DNA from: Alphaproteobacteria bacterium
GTDB taxonomy: Bacteria > Pseudomonadota > Alphaproteobacteria > Paracaedibacterales > JAKBAR01
NCBI GenBank assembly: GCA_019745755.1
Contig: JAIESS010000225.1
Location: forward strand, 1-9,385
DNA length: 9,385 nt
Direction: 5' to 3'
Shown piece after piece: positions 1 through 5,676 of this stretch. Position 1 is the first letter of the stretch. Every line of letters starts with the position of its first letter. The notes below the pieces were generated by a model. The model did not search any database. It saw only the letters and a list, made by a program, of their open reading frames with translations, and was not told the origin of the DNA. The translations under genes and the position numbers were made by a program.

Positions 1-107
1 TTTTTAAGCATGGTGACTAACTTTTGACTATACATTGAGATGAACTTCTCTAGTCATAGCAAATTGAGTGCGGATAGGCACGTTATCTATTTGCTGTATG
101 GATGCTC

Positions 108-136
108 TTGATGTGGTTTTGAATGTACGGTATAAA
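108..136 (+). promoter_or_regulatory. sigma70-like promoter for the methyltransferase pair
   Basis: A -35-like TTGATG (108-113) and a -10-like TATAAA (131-136) are separated by exactly 17 nt. They match four and five of the six consensus bases. Transcription would start near 143, giving a leader of about 27 nt before the ATG at 170. This argues against the longer reading frame that opens with a GTG at 68, because the promoter would lie inside it. The site was found by eye; expression is not shown. Confidence 0.5.
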
Positions 137-169
137 TGTTTATGGGGTCACGGGGTGAAGGAAAAATGT

Positions 170-784
170 ATGCATCCGTCCAAACATATAAAGAGTGAGC
201 CTCTTATTGGTTCAGAGTCTGCTCTTTTTTTTAAAAGATGGCTTAAAAATCCAGGAAGGCTTGGGACGTTGGCGCCGATTTCTTATCGTTTAGCAGATCT
301 TGCAGCGTCGTGTATTCAGCATCCAAAAACAATTAAAATGGTTGAGATTGGTGCTGGACCGGGCCGTTTGACCCGTGCTCTTATCAAGGCAGGTGTGAAG
401 CCTGAATCTCTCAAGGCCGTTGAGCTTGATTCAGATCTTTGTGATTTTGGAAAGAAGGCCGTGCCTGGTGTGGATTTTATTCAGGGTGATGCGCAATATC
501 TGAAGGAGCTTCTCCCCCAAGAGTGGATCGGTCATGTCGATGTTATTTTTTCCACCATTCCCTTTATGTGTTTGCCCGAAGATGTACGTCGTAATATTAC
601 AGAAGCAGCGTTTTCTGTTCTAAAGCCCGGTGGTGATTTTCTTCATCTGACCTATAATTACTGGTCACCGTTGGACGGGATGCCCTATGATCAACGAAAA
701 CTTGCTTCCTTGTGGCTTAATATGCCGCCGGCCTTTATCTGGCGTTATAAAAAACAACAAGATCCCCTTTTAAAGGCTGCTTAA
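170..784 (+). CDS. PmtA-like class I SAM-dependent methyltransferase (first of a tandem pair)
   Basis: This is a 204-residue Rossmann-fold methyltransferase resembling the phospholipid N-methyltransferase group (COG3963), which has distant similarity to KsgA-type enzymes. Visible motifs are the SAM-binding glycine loop EIGAGPG (residues 59-65), the acidic ribose-binding strand end VELD (84-87), GDA (106-108), a motif-IV-like STIPF (128-132), and the family's C-terminal PPAFIWRY (186-193). The frame is open back to a GTG at 68, but the ATG at 170 is preferred: AAGGA (158-162) sits 7 nt upstream, a good promoter lies at 108-136, and the length then matches the neighbouring paralogue. The stop is 3 nt before the next gene, so the two are surely co-transcribed. 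Known PmtA enzymes methylate phosphatidylethanolamine towards phosphatidylcholine at the membrane. This copy departs from the usual SGLPL-like and TYGPLSP-like signatures, so its substrate may differ. The methyltransferase fold is certain; the substrate is inference. Confidence 0.82.
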   Translation: MHPSKHIKSEPLIGSESALFFKRWLKNPGRLGTLAPISYRLADLAASCIQHPKTIKMVEIGAGPGRLTRALIKAGVKPESLKAVELDSDLCDFGKKAVPGVDFIQGDAQYLKELLPQEWIGHVDVIFSTIPFMCLPEDVRRNITEAAFSVLKPGGDFLHLTYNYWSPLDGMPYDQRKLASLWLNMPPAFIWRYKKQQDPLLKAA

Positions 785-787
785 TTT

Positions 788-1384
788 ATGCCACTCACTG
801 CAGAAAAAAAGAGTAAGCGCGAAGAAAATCTTCTTTTTTTCAAACAACTTGTGAAAAACCCTAAAGCTCTTGGGGCTCTTGTGCCAAGTTCTGAAGCTCT
901 GGGTAAATTTATTTCTAAGCAAATTAATCTGACGGGGGATCCCTATTTTGTGGAAATTGGTGCGGGCACAGGAAGCCTTACCATGGCATTGCTCCGCGCG
1001 GGGGTGCGACCTGATCGTCTGTTTGTCGTTGAGATTGATCCGTCTCTTTCCGATTTTCTCAAAAAAAAGCTCCCCAGTGATATCCATGTGATAACGGGGG
1101 ACGCGTGTCATCTTAGCTGTCTTCTTCCGGAGCATGTCATTGGTCACGTGGATACAGTGATTTCAGGTATTCCTATGATGAATCTGACGATTTTTGAGCA
1201 AATGAATCTTATTCAGTCAAGTTTTCAAATCATGAAACCAGAAGGAAGCTTGCTACAATTCACTTATGGGCCTTTGTCTCCCTTGCCTGCTAAAAAACTA
1301 GGCCTTCAGAAAAAACGTGTGGGGCATGTTCTTCTCAACTTTCCTCCTGCAACGATTTGGCGCTATACAAAAATAAAAGGGTGA
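788..1384 (+). CDS. PmtA-like class I SAM-dependent methyltransferase (second of a tandem pair)
   Basis: This 198-residue protein is a clear paralogue of the gene 3 nt upstream and lines up with it over almost its whole length. It carries FFKQLVKNP near the N-terminus, the SAM loop EIGAGTG (56-62), VEID (81-84), GDA (104-106), SGIPMMNL (126-133), FTYGPLSP (158-165) and PPATIWRY (186-193). The SGIPMMNL and FTYGPLSP segments are what I expect of the phospholipid N-methyltransferase/COG3963 group, so this is the more canonical copy. The likely reaction is SAM-dependent N-methylation of phosphatidylethanolamine or a related amine-bearing lipid at the inner membrane. The ATG at 788 has only a weak ribosome site (AAAGG, 772-776, 11 nt away), so translation is probably coupled to the upstream stop. 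Automatic annotation often mislabels this family as rRNA adenine dimethyltransferase; KsgA's NLPY motif is absent here. Confidence 0.85.
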   Translation: MPLTAEKKSKREENLLFFKQLVKNPKALGALVPSSEALGKFISKQINLTGDPYFVEIGAGTGSLTMALLRAGVRPDRLFVVEIDPSLSDFLKKKLPSDIHVITGDACHLSCLLPEHVIGHVDTVISGIPMMNLTIFEQMNLIQSSFQIMKPEGSLLQFTYGPLSPLPAKKLGLQKKRVGHVLLNFPPATIWRYTKIKG

Positions 1385-1509
1385 AGGGGGCCGCAAGGGG
1401 CACTGTAGTCTTGCTTTTTGATTCCATTTGAGGTTAAAGTAGTTCCAATCATTTTAGCGCTGTTTAAGAAGAATGCGTTCAAGCGATAGTTTTTCTCGAC
1501 ATAAAGAAT

Positions 1510-1516
1510 AAGGAGG
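1510..1516 (+). promoter_or_regulatory. strong Shine-Dalgarno site of tatA
   Basis: A perfect AAGGAGG lies 6 nt before the ATG at 1523. It is the best ribosome-binding site in the window and fixes the tatA start there, in preference to the in-frame ATG at 1535. High initiation here fits the need for TatA in excess over TatB and TatC. The gap from 1385 to 1509 holds only a weak promoter-like pair, TTGCTT (1411-1416) and TAAAGT (1435-1440) with 18-nt spacing. I see no terminator separating the methyltransferases from tat. Confidence 0.7.
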
Positions 1517-1522
1517 TAGCGT

Positions 1523-1762
1523 ATGGGGTTGAGTATGGGGCATTTAATTCTCCTCCTTGTGATTGTTCTCGTCATTTTTGGAGCAGGAAAAATTCCACAA
1601 ATTATGGGGGATATGGCAAAAGGGTTAAAAGCCTTTAAAGATGGTATGAAAGAGGAAGACAAAAAATCATCTCCTCGTGAGGATCATTTTTCGGATGAGC
1701 ATCATGTGTCGACACCGCATGATCGGTCATCATCTGTTACAATTATTGATCACAAAGACTAA
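1523..1762 (+). CDS. tatA: Sec-independent protein translocase TatA
   Basis: This 79-residue protein is the pore-forming or membrane-weakening component of the twin-arginine translocase, which exports folded proteins across the inner membrane. It has the standard layout: a single N-terminal membrane helix (about residues 6-20), the FG hinge (F19-G20) followed by K23 and P25, an amphipathic helix to about residue 43 (MAKGLKAFKDGM), and a charged, His- and Ser-rich cytoplasmic tail. Length is normal for TatA. The start is fixed by a perfect AAGGAGG at 1510-1516. The TAA stop shares its last A with the tatB ATG, so translation is coupled. Assignment as TatA and not TatE rests on its place first in a tatABC operon. 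Confidence 0.93.
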   Translation: MGLSMGHLILLLVIVLVIFGAGKIPQIMGDMAKGLKAFKDGMKEEDKKSSPREDHFSDEHHVSTPHDRSSSVTIIDHKD

Positions 1763-1962
1763 TGCTCGATTTTGCATGGTCTGAGTTTTTCCTTCTTGCC
1801 ATTGTCGCCCTTATCTTTTTAGGGCCTAAGGAACTCATCTTGTTGTTTCGAACTCTTGGCAAATGGGCAGCAAAAATAAAAGCACTCCAAGCCGTTTTTC
1901 AAGAGCACATCAACCAAGCCTCCATCGATATTGATAATGAATCTCAAAACAAACCGCGCTAA
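1762..1962 (+). CDS. tatB: Sec-independent protein translocase TatB (short form)
   Basis: TatB forms the substrate-receptor complex with TatC. This 66-residue protein has one membrane helix near residues 5-20 and glutamate at position 8, as in many TatB proteins. The GP hinge (21-22) sits in the typical alphaproteobacterial context LGPKEL, and a basic amphipathic helix follows (TLGKWAAKIKALQAVFQEHI). The proline that usually follows the leucine of GPKEL is isoleucine here. Most TatB proteins exceed 100 residues, and this one ends soon after the amphipathic helix, lacking most of the variable C-terminal tail. The start overlaps the tatA stop by 1 nt. The end overlaps the proposed tatC start by 26 nt, so all three genes form one translationally coupled unit. 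The tail is dispensable in other systems, so the gene is probably functional. Confidence 0.88.
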   Translation: MLDFAWSEFFLLAIVALIFLGPKELILLFRTLGKWAAKIKALQAVFQEHINQASIDIDNESQNKPR

Positions 1963-2773
1963 ATCAGAAACCCCTGTTGATCCTATCATCGAGCCGTTTA
2001 CGCCGACACATATCGATCATGAGATGTGTGCGCCCGATGATGCCCCTCAGCCCCTGATTGCCCACTTGATCGAGCTTCGCACACGCTTAATGTATTGCTT
2101 AGGTGTGTTCCTTTTGGCCTTTGGGGTAAGTTATTATTACTCCCAGGAAGTTTTTGAGTTTTTGGTGGCACCTCTCACGAAGCTGCTGCAAGGGCAAAAT
2201 CGGAAGCTTATTTACACAGGGTTGACGGAAGCCTTTTTAACCTATCTCAAGGTTGCCCTTTTTACCGGATTTTTTGTGACATTTCCTATGTTTGCTCTCC
2301 AAATTTGGGCCTTCATGGCGCCGGGCCTTTATCATAAGGAAAAGAAAGTATTTTTTCCTTTTTTAATCGCCACTCCGTTTCTTTTTTTCCTTGGCGCAGC
2401 CTTTGCTTACTATGTTATTTTTCCCTCTGCCTATAGCTTTTTCCTAAGCTTTGAATCCCCTGCTACGGAAACAATGCTCGCCATCCAGCTTGAGGCCAAG
2501 GTCAATGAGTACTTGGGCTTTGTCATGCGCCTTATCCTTGCTTTTGGCATATGTTTTGAGCTTCCCGTTGTCCTGTCTCTTCTCGGGCGCACAGGATTCG
2601 TGACCTGGCGAGGGTTGCTTGAGAAATGGCGCATTGCCGTTGTTGGAATATTTACCCTTGCCGCTGTCATTACGCCACCGGACCTATTAAGTATGATTGG
2701 TCTTGCGTTGCCGTTGATTCTCCTTTATGGGCTGTCTATTCTTATGGTAAGGTTTCTTGAAACTAAACATTAG
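1937..2773 (+). CDS. tatC: Sec-independent protein translocase TatC
   Basis: TatC is the multispanning core of the Tat receptor and binds the twin-arginine signal peptide. From the ATG at 1937 it is 278 residues with six hydrophobic segments. Signatures seen are HLIELRTRL (43-51) before helix 1, LTEAFLTYLK (96-105), the QIWAFMAPGLY loop (122-132), FELP in helix 4 (207-210), and VITPPDLLS (244-252). The start is uncertain. A TTG at 1931 and ATGs at 1937 and 2024 are all in frame, and none has a convincing ribosome site. The ATG at 2024 would give 249 residues and place the conserved HLIELR near residue 14, as in many alphaproteobacterial TatC proteins. The ATG at 1937 keeps the overlapping operon style and adds an acidic, proline-containing N-terminal extension of about 29 residues. 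serS follows 20 nt downstream. Confidence 0.93.
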   Translation: MNLKTNRAKSETPVDPIIEPFTPTHIDHEMCAPDDAPQPLIAHLIELRTRLMYCLGVFLLAFGVSYYYSQEVFEFLVAPLTKLLQGQNRKLIYTGLTEAFLTYLKVALFTGFFVTFPMFALQIWAFMAPGLYHKEKKVFFPFLIATPFLFFLGAAFAYYVIFPSAYSFFLSFESPATETMLAIQLEAKVNEYLGFVMRLILAFGICFELPVVLSLLGRTGFVTWRGLLEKWRIAVVGIFTLAAVITPPDLLSMIGLALPLILLYGLSILMVRFLETKH

Positions 2774-2793
2774 GGCCCTTATCAAAAATAGCC

Positions 2794-4083
2794 ATGCTCG
2801 ATATCAAACTGATTCGCCAAAACCCTGACATTATTGACATTAATATGGAACGTCGCGGCTCTATAGATCGTCCGTCTGCTGTTATTATTGAGCTTGATCA
2901 AAGGCTTCGATCTGAGCAAACCCGCATGCAAACAGCCCAAGCAGAACGCAACCGCCTTGCCAAGGAGTTTGGACAACAAAAGCGCGAGGGCAAGGATACA
3001 ACAGGCAACATCGCTGCATCTGAGCAACTTAAACATGATCTTGCCGCATCGGAGACCGCCGCGAAAAATCTTGAGGAAGAGCTGTATAAGATCATGGCTA
3101 TGCTTCCGAATATCCTCCTAGATGACGTACCAGAAGGTAAGAGCGAGAGTGATAATGTCGTTTTGCGTACATGGGGAACGCCACGAACCTTTGCTTTTAC
3201 ACCCCGTGCCCATGATGAGCTTGGGGCAACCTTGGGGCTTATGGATTTTGAACGTGCAGCGAAGATTTCAGGAGCACGATTTGTGGCCCTTTATGGAAAG
3301 CTTGCCCAATTGGAGCGTGCCATTGCACGGTTTATGCTGGATATCCATGTGAAGGAATTCGGTTATACGGAAGTGTATCCACCCTATCTTGTTCTGGAGA
3401 AAACACTCCAAGGCACAGGGCATTTGCCTAAATTTCGTGAAGATATGTTTGCGACAAATTCAGGGCATATGCTGATCTCCACAGCAGAAGTATCACTCAC
3501 AGCCCTTGTGGGGGATGAAATTTTACCCGCAGCAAAATTGCCCCTACGTCTATGTGCATATAGCCCATGTTTTAGGTCTGAGGCGGGAGCAGCGGGCAAA
3601 GATACCCGTGGCATGGTACGCAATCACCAATTTACAAAAGTAGAGCTTGTCAGTCTCACCATGCCGAATCAAACAAATGATGAACATGAACGCATGACAA
3701 ATGCTGCTGAAACCATTTTGCAAAAACTTGAGTTACCCTACCGTGTCATAGCCCTGTGTACAGGGGATATGGGTTTTCAGTCCAGTAAAACCTATGACTT
3801 AGAAGTATGGCTGCCGAGCCAAGAGACGTATCGTGAGATTTCAAGTTGTTCACAATGTGGGGATTTTCAAACACGTCGCCTCAATGCCCGTTACCGTGGT
3901 GAAGATGGCAAACCGGCCCTTATGAATTCATTGAATGGTTCAGGGCTTGCCGTGGGGCGCACCCTTGTGGCAATCTTAGAGAATTATCAAAATGCCGATG
4001 GCTCTGTAACAATCCCAAACGTCCTCATACCTTATATGGACGGCCAGACAATCATTGAACCGACCCAAAATCCTATCGGATAA
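2794..4083 (+). CDS. serS: serine--tRNA ligase
   Basis: This cytoplasmic class II aminoacyl-tRNA synthetase charges tRNA-Ser with serine, and also tRNA-Sec where present. The 429 residues are full length for bacterial SerRS. Residues 1 to about 105 form the tRNA-binding antiparallel coiled coil, rich in Glu, Gln and Ala, that grips the long variable arm. The catalytic domain shows the serine-binding STAE element (229-232), motif 2 with FRSEAG (260-265) and the following KDTRGMVRNHQF (269-280), and motif 3 with NGSGLAVGRTL (381-391) including the ATP-binding arginine. The ATG at 2794 begins the family-typical MLDIKLIRQNP, which fixes the start even though no clear Shine-Dalgarno is present. 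Co-transcription with tatC (20-nt gap) is the usual alphaproteobacterial arrangement. Confidence 0.97.
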   Translation: MLDIKLIRQNPDIIDINMERRGSIDRPSAVIIELDQRLRSEQTRMQTAQAERNRLAKEFGQQKREGKDTTGNIAASEQLKHDLAASETAAKNLEEELYKIMAMLPNILLDDVPEGKSESDNVVLRTWGTPRTFAFTPRAHDELGATLGLMDFERAAKISGARFVALYGKLAQLERAIARFMLDIHVKEFGYTEVYPPYLVLEKTLQGTGHLPKFREDMFATNSGHMLISTAEVSLTALVGDEILPAAKLPLRLCAYSPCFRSEAGAAGKDTRGMVRNHQFTKVELVSLTMPNQTNDEHERMTNAAETILQKLELPYRVIALCTGDMGFQSSKTYDLEVWLPSQETYREISSCSQCGDFQTRRLNARYRGEDGKPALMNSLNGSGLAVGRTLVAILENYQNADGSVTIPNVLIPYMDGQTIIEPTQNPIG

Positions 4084-4109
4084 CACTGCAGCAGTATAAA
4101 GGAAACCCT

Positions 4110-4616
4110 ATGGAAAACGTTAAAAAAGTCATAACAGACCGCCCAGAAATGAAACTTGTAGGCATTTCAGTACGCACGAACAATGCCCACATTTTTGAGG
4201 CAGATCCCACAACGAATCCTATTGCGCTGACGGTTCAAAAATATTTTCATCAAGGACTGCCCGCCAATATTCAAAATAAGAAAACCCCTGGCATAACGTA
4301 TTGCGCGTATACGGATTATGAAAGTGATTATAACGGGGACTATACCTATTTTATTGGTGAAGAAGTAACCTCATTTGAGGATGTGCCTGAAGGTATGACA
4401 ACTCATACAATTCCAGCCCAAACGTATGCTAAGTTTACAAGTGATTCAGGACCTATGCCAAAAGTGTGTGTGGAGTTATGGCAAAAAATATGGTTCATGG
4501 AACAACAAAATCAGATGGAAAAACGACGTTATGGGACTGACTTTGAAGTCTATGACGAACGCGCCGCCGATCATGCAAATGTCACGCTTGATATTTACAT
4601 TGCTCTAAAAAAATAA
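4110..4616 (+). CDS. effector-binding (GyrI-like/YdeE/Cass2-type) domain protein
   Basis: This 168-residue cytoplasmic protein consists of a single AraC-effector-binding/GyrI-like domain. It resembles the stand-alone YdeE and integron-associated Cass2 subgroup (COG3708-like). Seen in order are TNNA (23-26), the acidic aromatic stretch YTDYESDYNGDY (67-78), IPAQTYAKF (101-109), the tryptophans of WQKIW (124-128), YGTDFEVYDE (141-150) and a final IYIALKK strand. Such domains bind hydrophobic, often cationic small molecules, either as sensors for a fused DNA-binding domain or as stand-alone sequestering proteins. No helix-turn-helix is present here, so it is not by itself a transcription factor. 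The start has AAAGGA (4098-4103) 6 nt upstream. It lies 26 nt after serS and 37 nt before the LytM lipoprotein gene, probably in the same operon, where surE and pcm are usually found. Its ligand is unknown. Confidence 0.8.
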   Translation: MENVKKVITDRPEMKLVGISVRTNNAHIFEADPTTNPIALTVQKYFHQGLPANIQNKKTPGITYCAYTDYESDYNGDYTYFIGEEVTSFEDVPEGMTTHTIPAQTYAKFTSDSGPMPKVCVELWQKIWFMEQQNQMEKRRYGTDFEVYDERAADHANVTLDIYIALKK

Positions 4617-4653
4617 ATACAATACACAAAGCAACAGACAAAGGTATAATACG

Positions 4654-5598
4654 ATGGGTACAGGATTTTTCAAACAACGCCTTCTACAGCTTGTTCTTGT
4701 GGGTGTTTTAGCAGCCCTCACAGGTTGCGCCCGTGAAGAACCCCCTGCCGATGTGGTGATGAGTCCATCAACAAATCCATACCACATTGTTGCAAGAGGC
4801 GAGACACTCTCCGTCATTGCAAAACAATACGGTATGGAGAAAGCAGCCCTTATTCGTATTAACCGCCTTAAACCGCCGTATAAAATCTTTATTGGTCAAA
4901 AGCTTATTGTAAGCGCCAAGAAGGCTCCTGGCGCACCTTCTAAACCTTCTGTAAAACCTGTGACCAGTGTTGCGGATTCAGGGGATGTGAGTGTGGAGGA
5001 ACTTCCTGCTGAAGAAGGAAAAGACAAAGCAGGCCCCGCCATGCTCCCCACCATGGGAAGTGGTATCCCAGGATCACCCACATCCGTTGCTGGCGGCCTT
5101 GGTAATGCAGCGGGAGCTGGCGTAGGCGCAGCGAGCGGTGCTCTTGAAACCGTAACAGTGGGGGCCCCCGGTGCGGCGGCTGAAACCGTTGAGCAACCTC
5201 AAAAACCTGCAGCTCCTGCAAGTACAGGTCAACTTCAATGGCCCGTGCAAGGGCAGGTGATTAAAAGCTTTGGTGTTGATCAAAAGGGACAACGTAACGA
5301 TGGTATTAATATTGCGGTACCCGCCGGAACAGCTGTAAAAGCTGTGGATAATGGCGTTGTGGCCCACGTCGGCAATCAACACCGCGGCTTTGGTAATCTT
5401 GTCCTTGTGAAACATGCTGGCGGAAAAATAAGTGTTTATGGCCACCTCAAAGAAGCTTCTGTAAAAGTGGGAGATAGTATCACTGTGGGTCAACAAGTGG
5501 GTACAGCTGGTACATCCGGCGGTGTCTCAGAGCCCCAAGTTCACTTTGAACTCCGCCAAGGGAAAACAGCTCTCAATCCCGTGGATCATTTGAAATAG
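4654..5598 (+). CDS. nlpD: NlpD-like LysM/LytM lipoprotein, probable amidase activator
   Basis: This 314-residue envelope lipoprotein begins with a basic N-terminus and a hydrophobic helix ending in the lipobox LTGC, so Cys25 would be lipidated and cleaved by signal peptidase II. A LysM peptidoglycan-binding domain spans about 42-88 (YHIVARGETLSVIAKQYG onward). A long Ala/Gly/Pro-rich linker runs to about 190, and a C-terminal LytM/M23 domain covers about 194-313. The catalytic zinc site is degenerate. The HxxxD region reads NDGIN, so the usual His and Asp are Asn215 and Asn219. The HxH motif reads QVH, so its first His is Gln295. YGHL (261-265 region) and His297 remain. Loss of zinc ligands is typical of NlpD/EnvC-type activators of AmiA/B/C amidases in cell separation, so activation and not hydrolysis is the likely role. 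AAGG (4641-4644) lies 9 nt before the ATG. It is the last gene of the plus-strand block. Confidence 0.88.
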   Translation: MGTGFFKQRLLQLVLVGVLAALTGCAREEPPADVVMSPSTNPYHIVARGETLSVIAKQYGMEKAALIRINRLKPPYKIFIGQKLIVSAKKAPGAPSKPSVKPVTSVADSGDVSVEELPAEEGKDKAGPAMLPTMGSGIPGSPTSVAGGLGNAAGAGVGAASGALETVTVGAPGAAAETVEQPQKPAAPASTGQLQWPVQGQVIKSFGVDQKGQRNDGINIAVPAGTAVKAVDNGVVAHVGNQHRGFGNLVLVKHAGGKISVYGHLKEASVKVGDSITVGQQVGTAGTSGGVSEPQVHFELRQGKTALNPVDHLK

Positions 5599-5676
5599 AT
5601 TTTTTATGTATTGAAAGACATGAAATATTTATAAATGCAAACAAAATATGAGTTGATTAGATTTATATCTATGATC

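Noticed and set aside
68..169. N-terminal extension of the first methyltransferase from a GTG at 68
   Set aside because: A good promoter lies inside it at 108-136, the ATG at 170 has AAGGA at a good distance, and the shorter protein matches its paralogue in length.
770..1147. Minus-strand open frame of about 125 codons opposite the second methyltransferase
   Set aside because: It is antisense to a gene with clear family motifs, its peptide is Lys/Phe-rich with no recognisable domain, and it has no ribosome site.
4645..4650. Perfect TATAAT just before the nlpD-like gene
   Set aside because: No acceptable -35 lies 15-19 nt upstream, and transcription would start after the ATG at 4654. It is probably chance in an AT-rich gap.
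5658..5671. TAGAT/ATCTA stem in the nlpD-msbA gap as a terminator
   Set aside because: The stem has only 5 AT-rich base pairs and lacks a proper T-run, so it is too weak.
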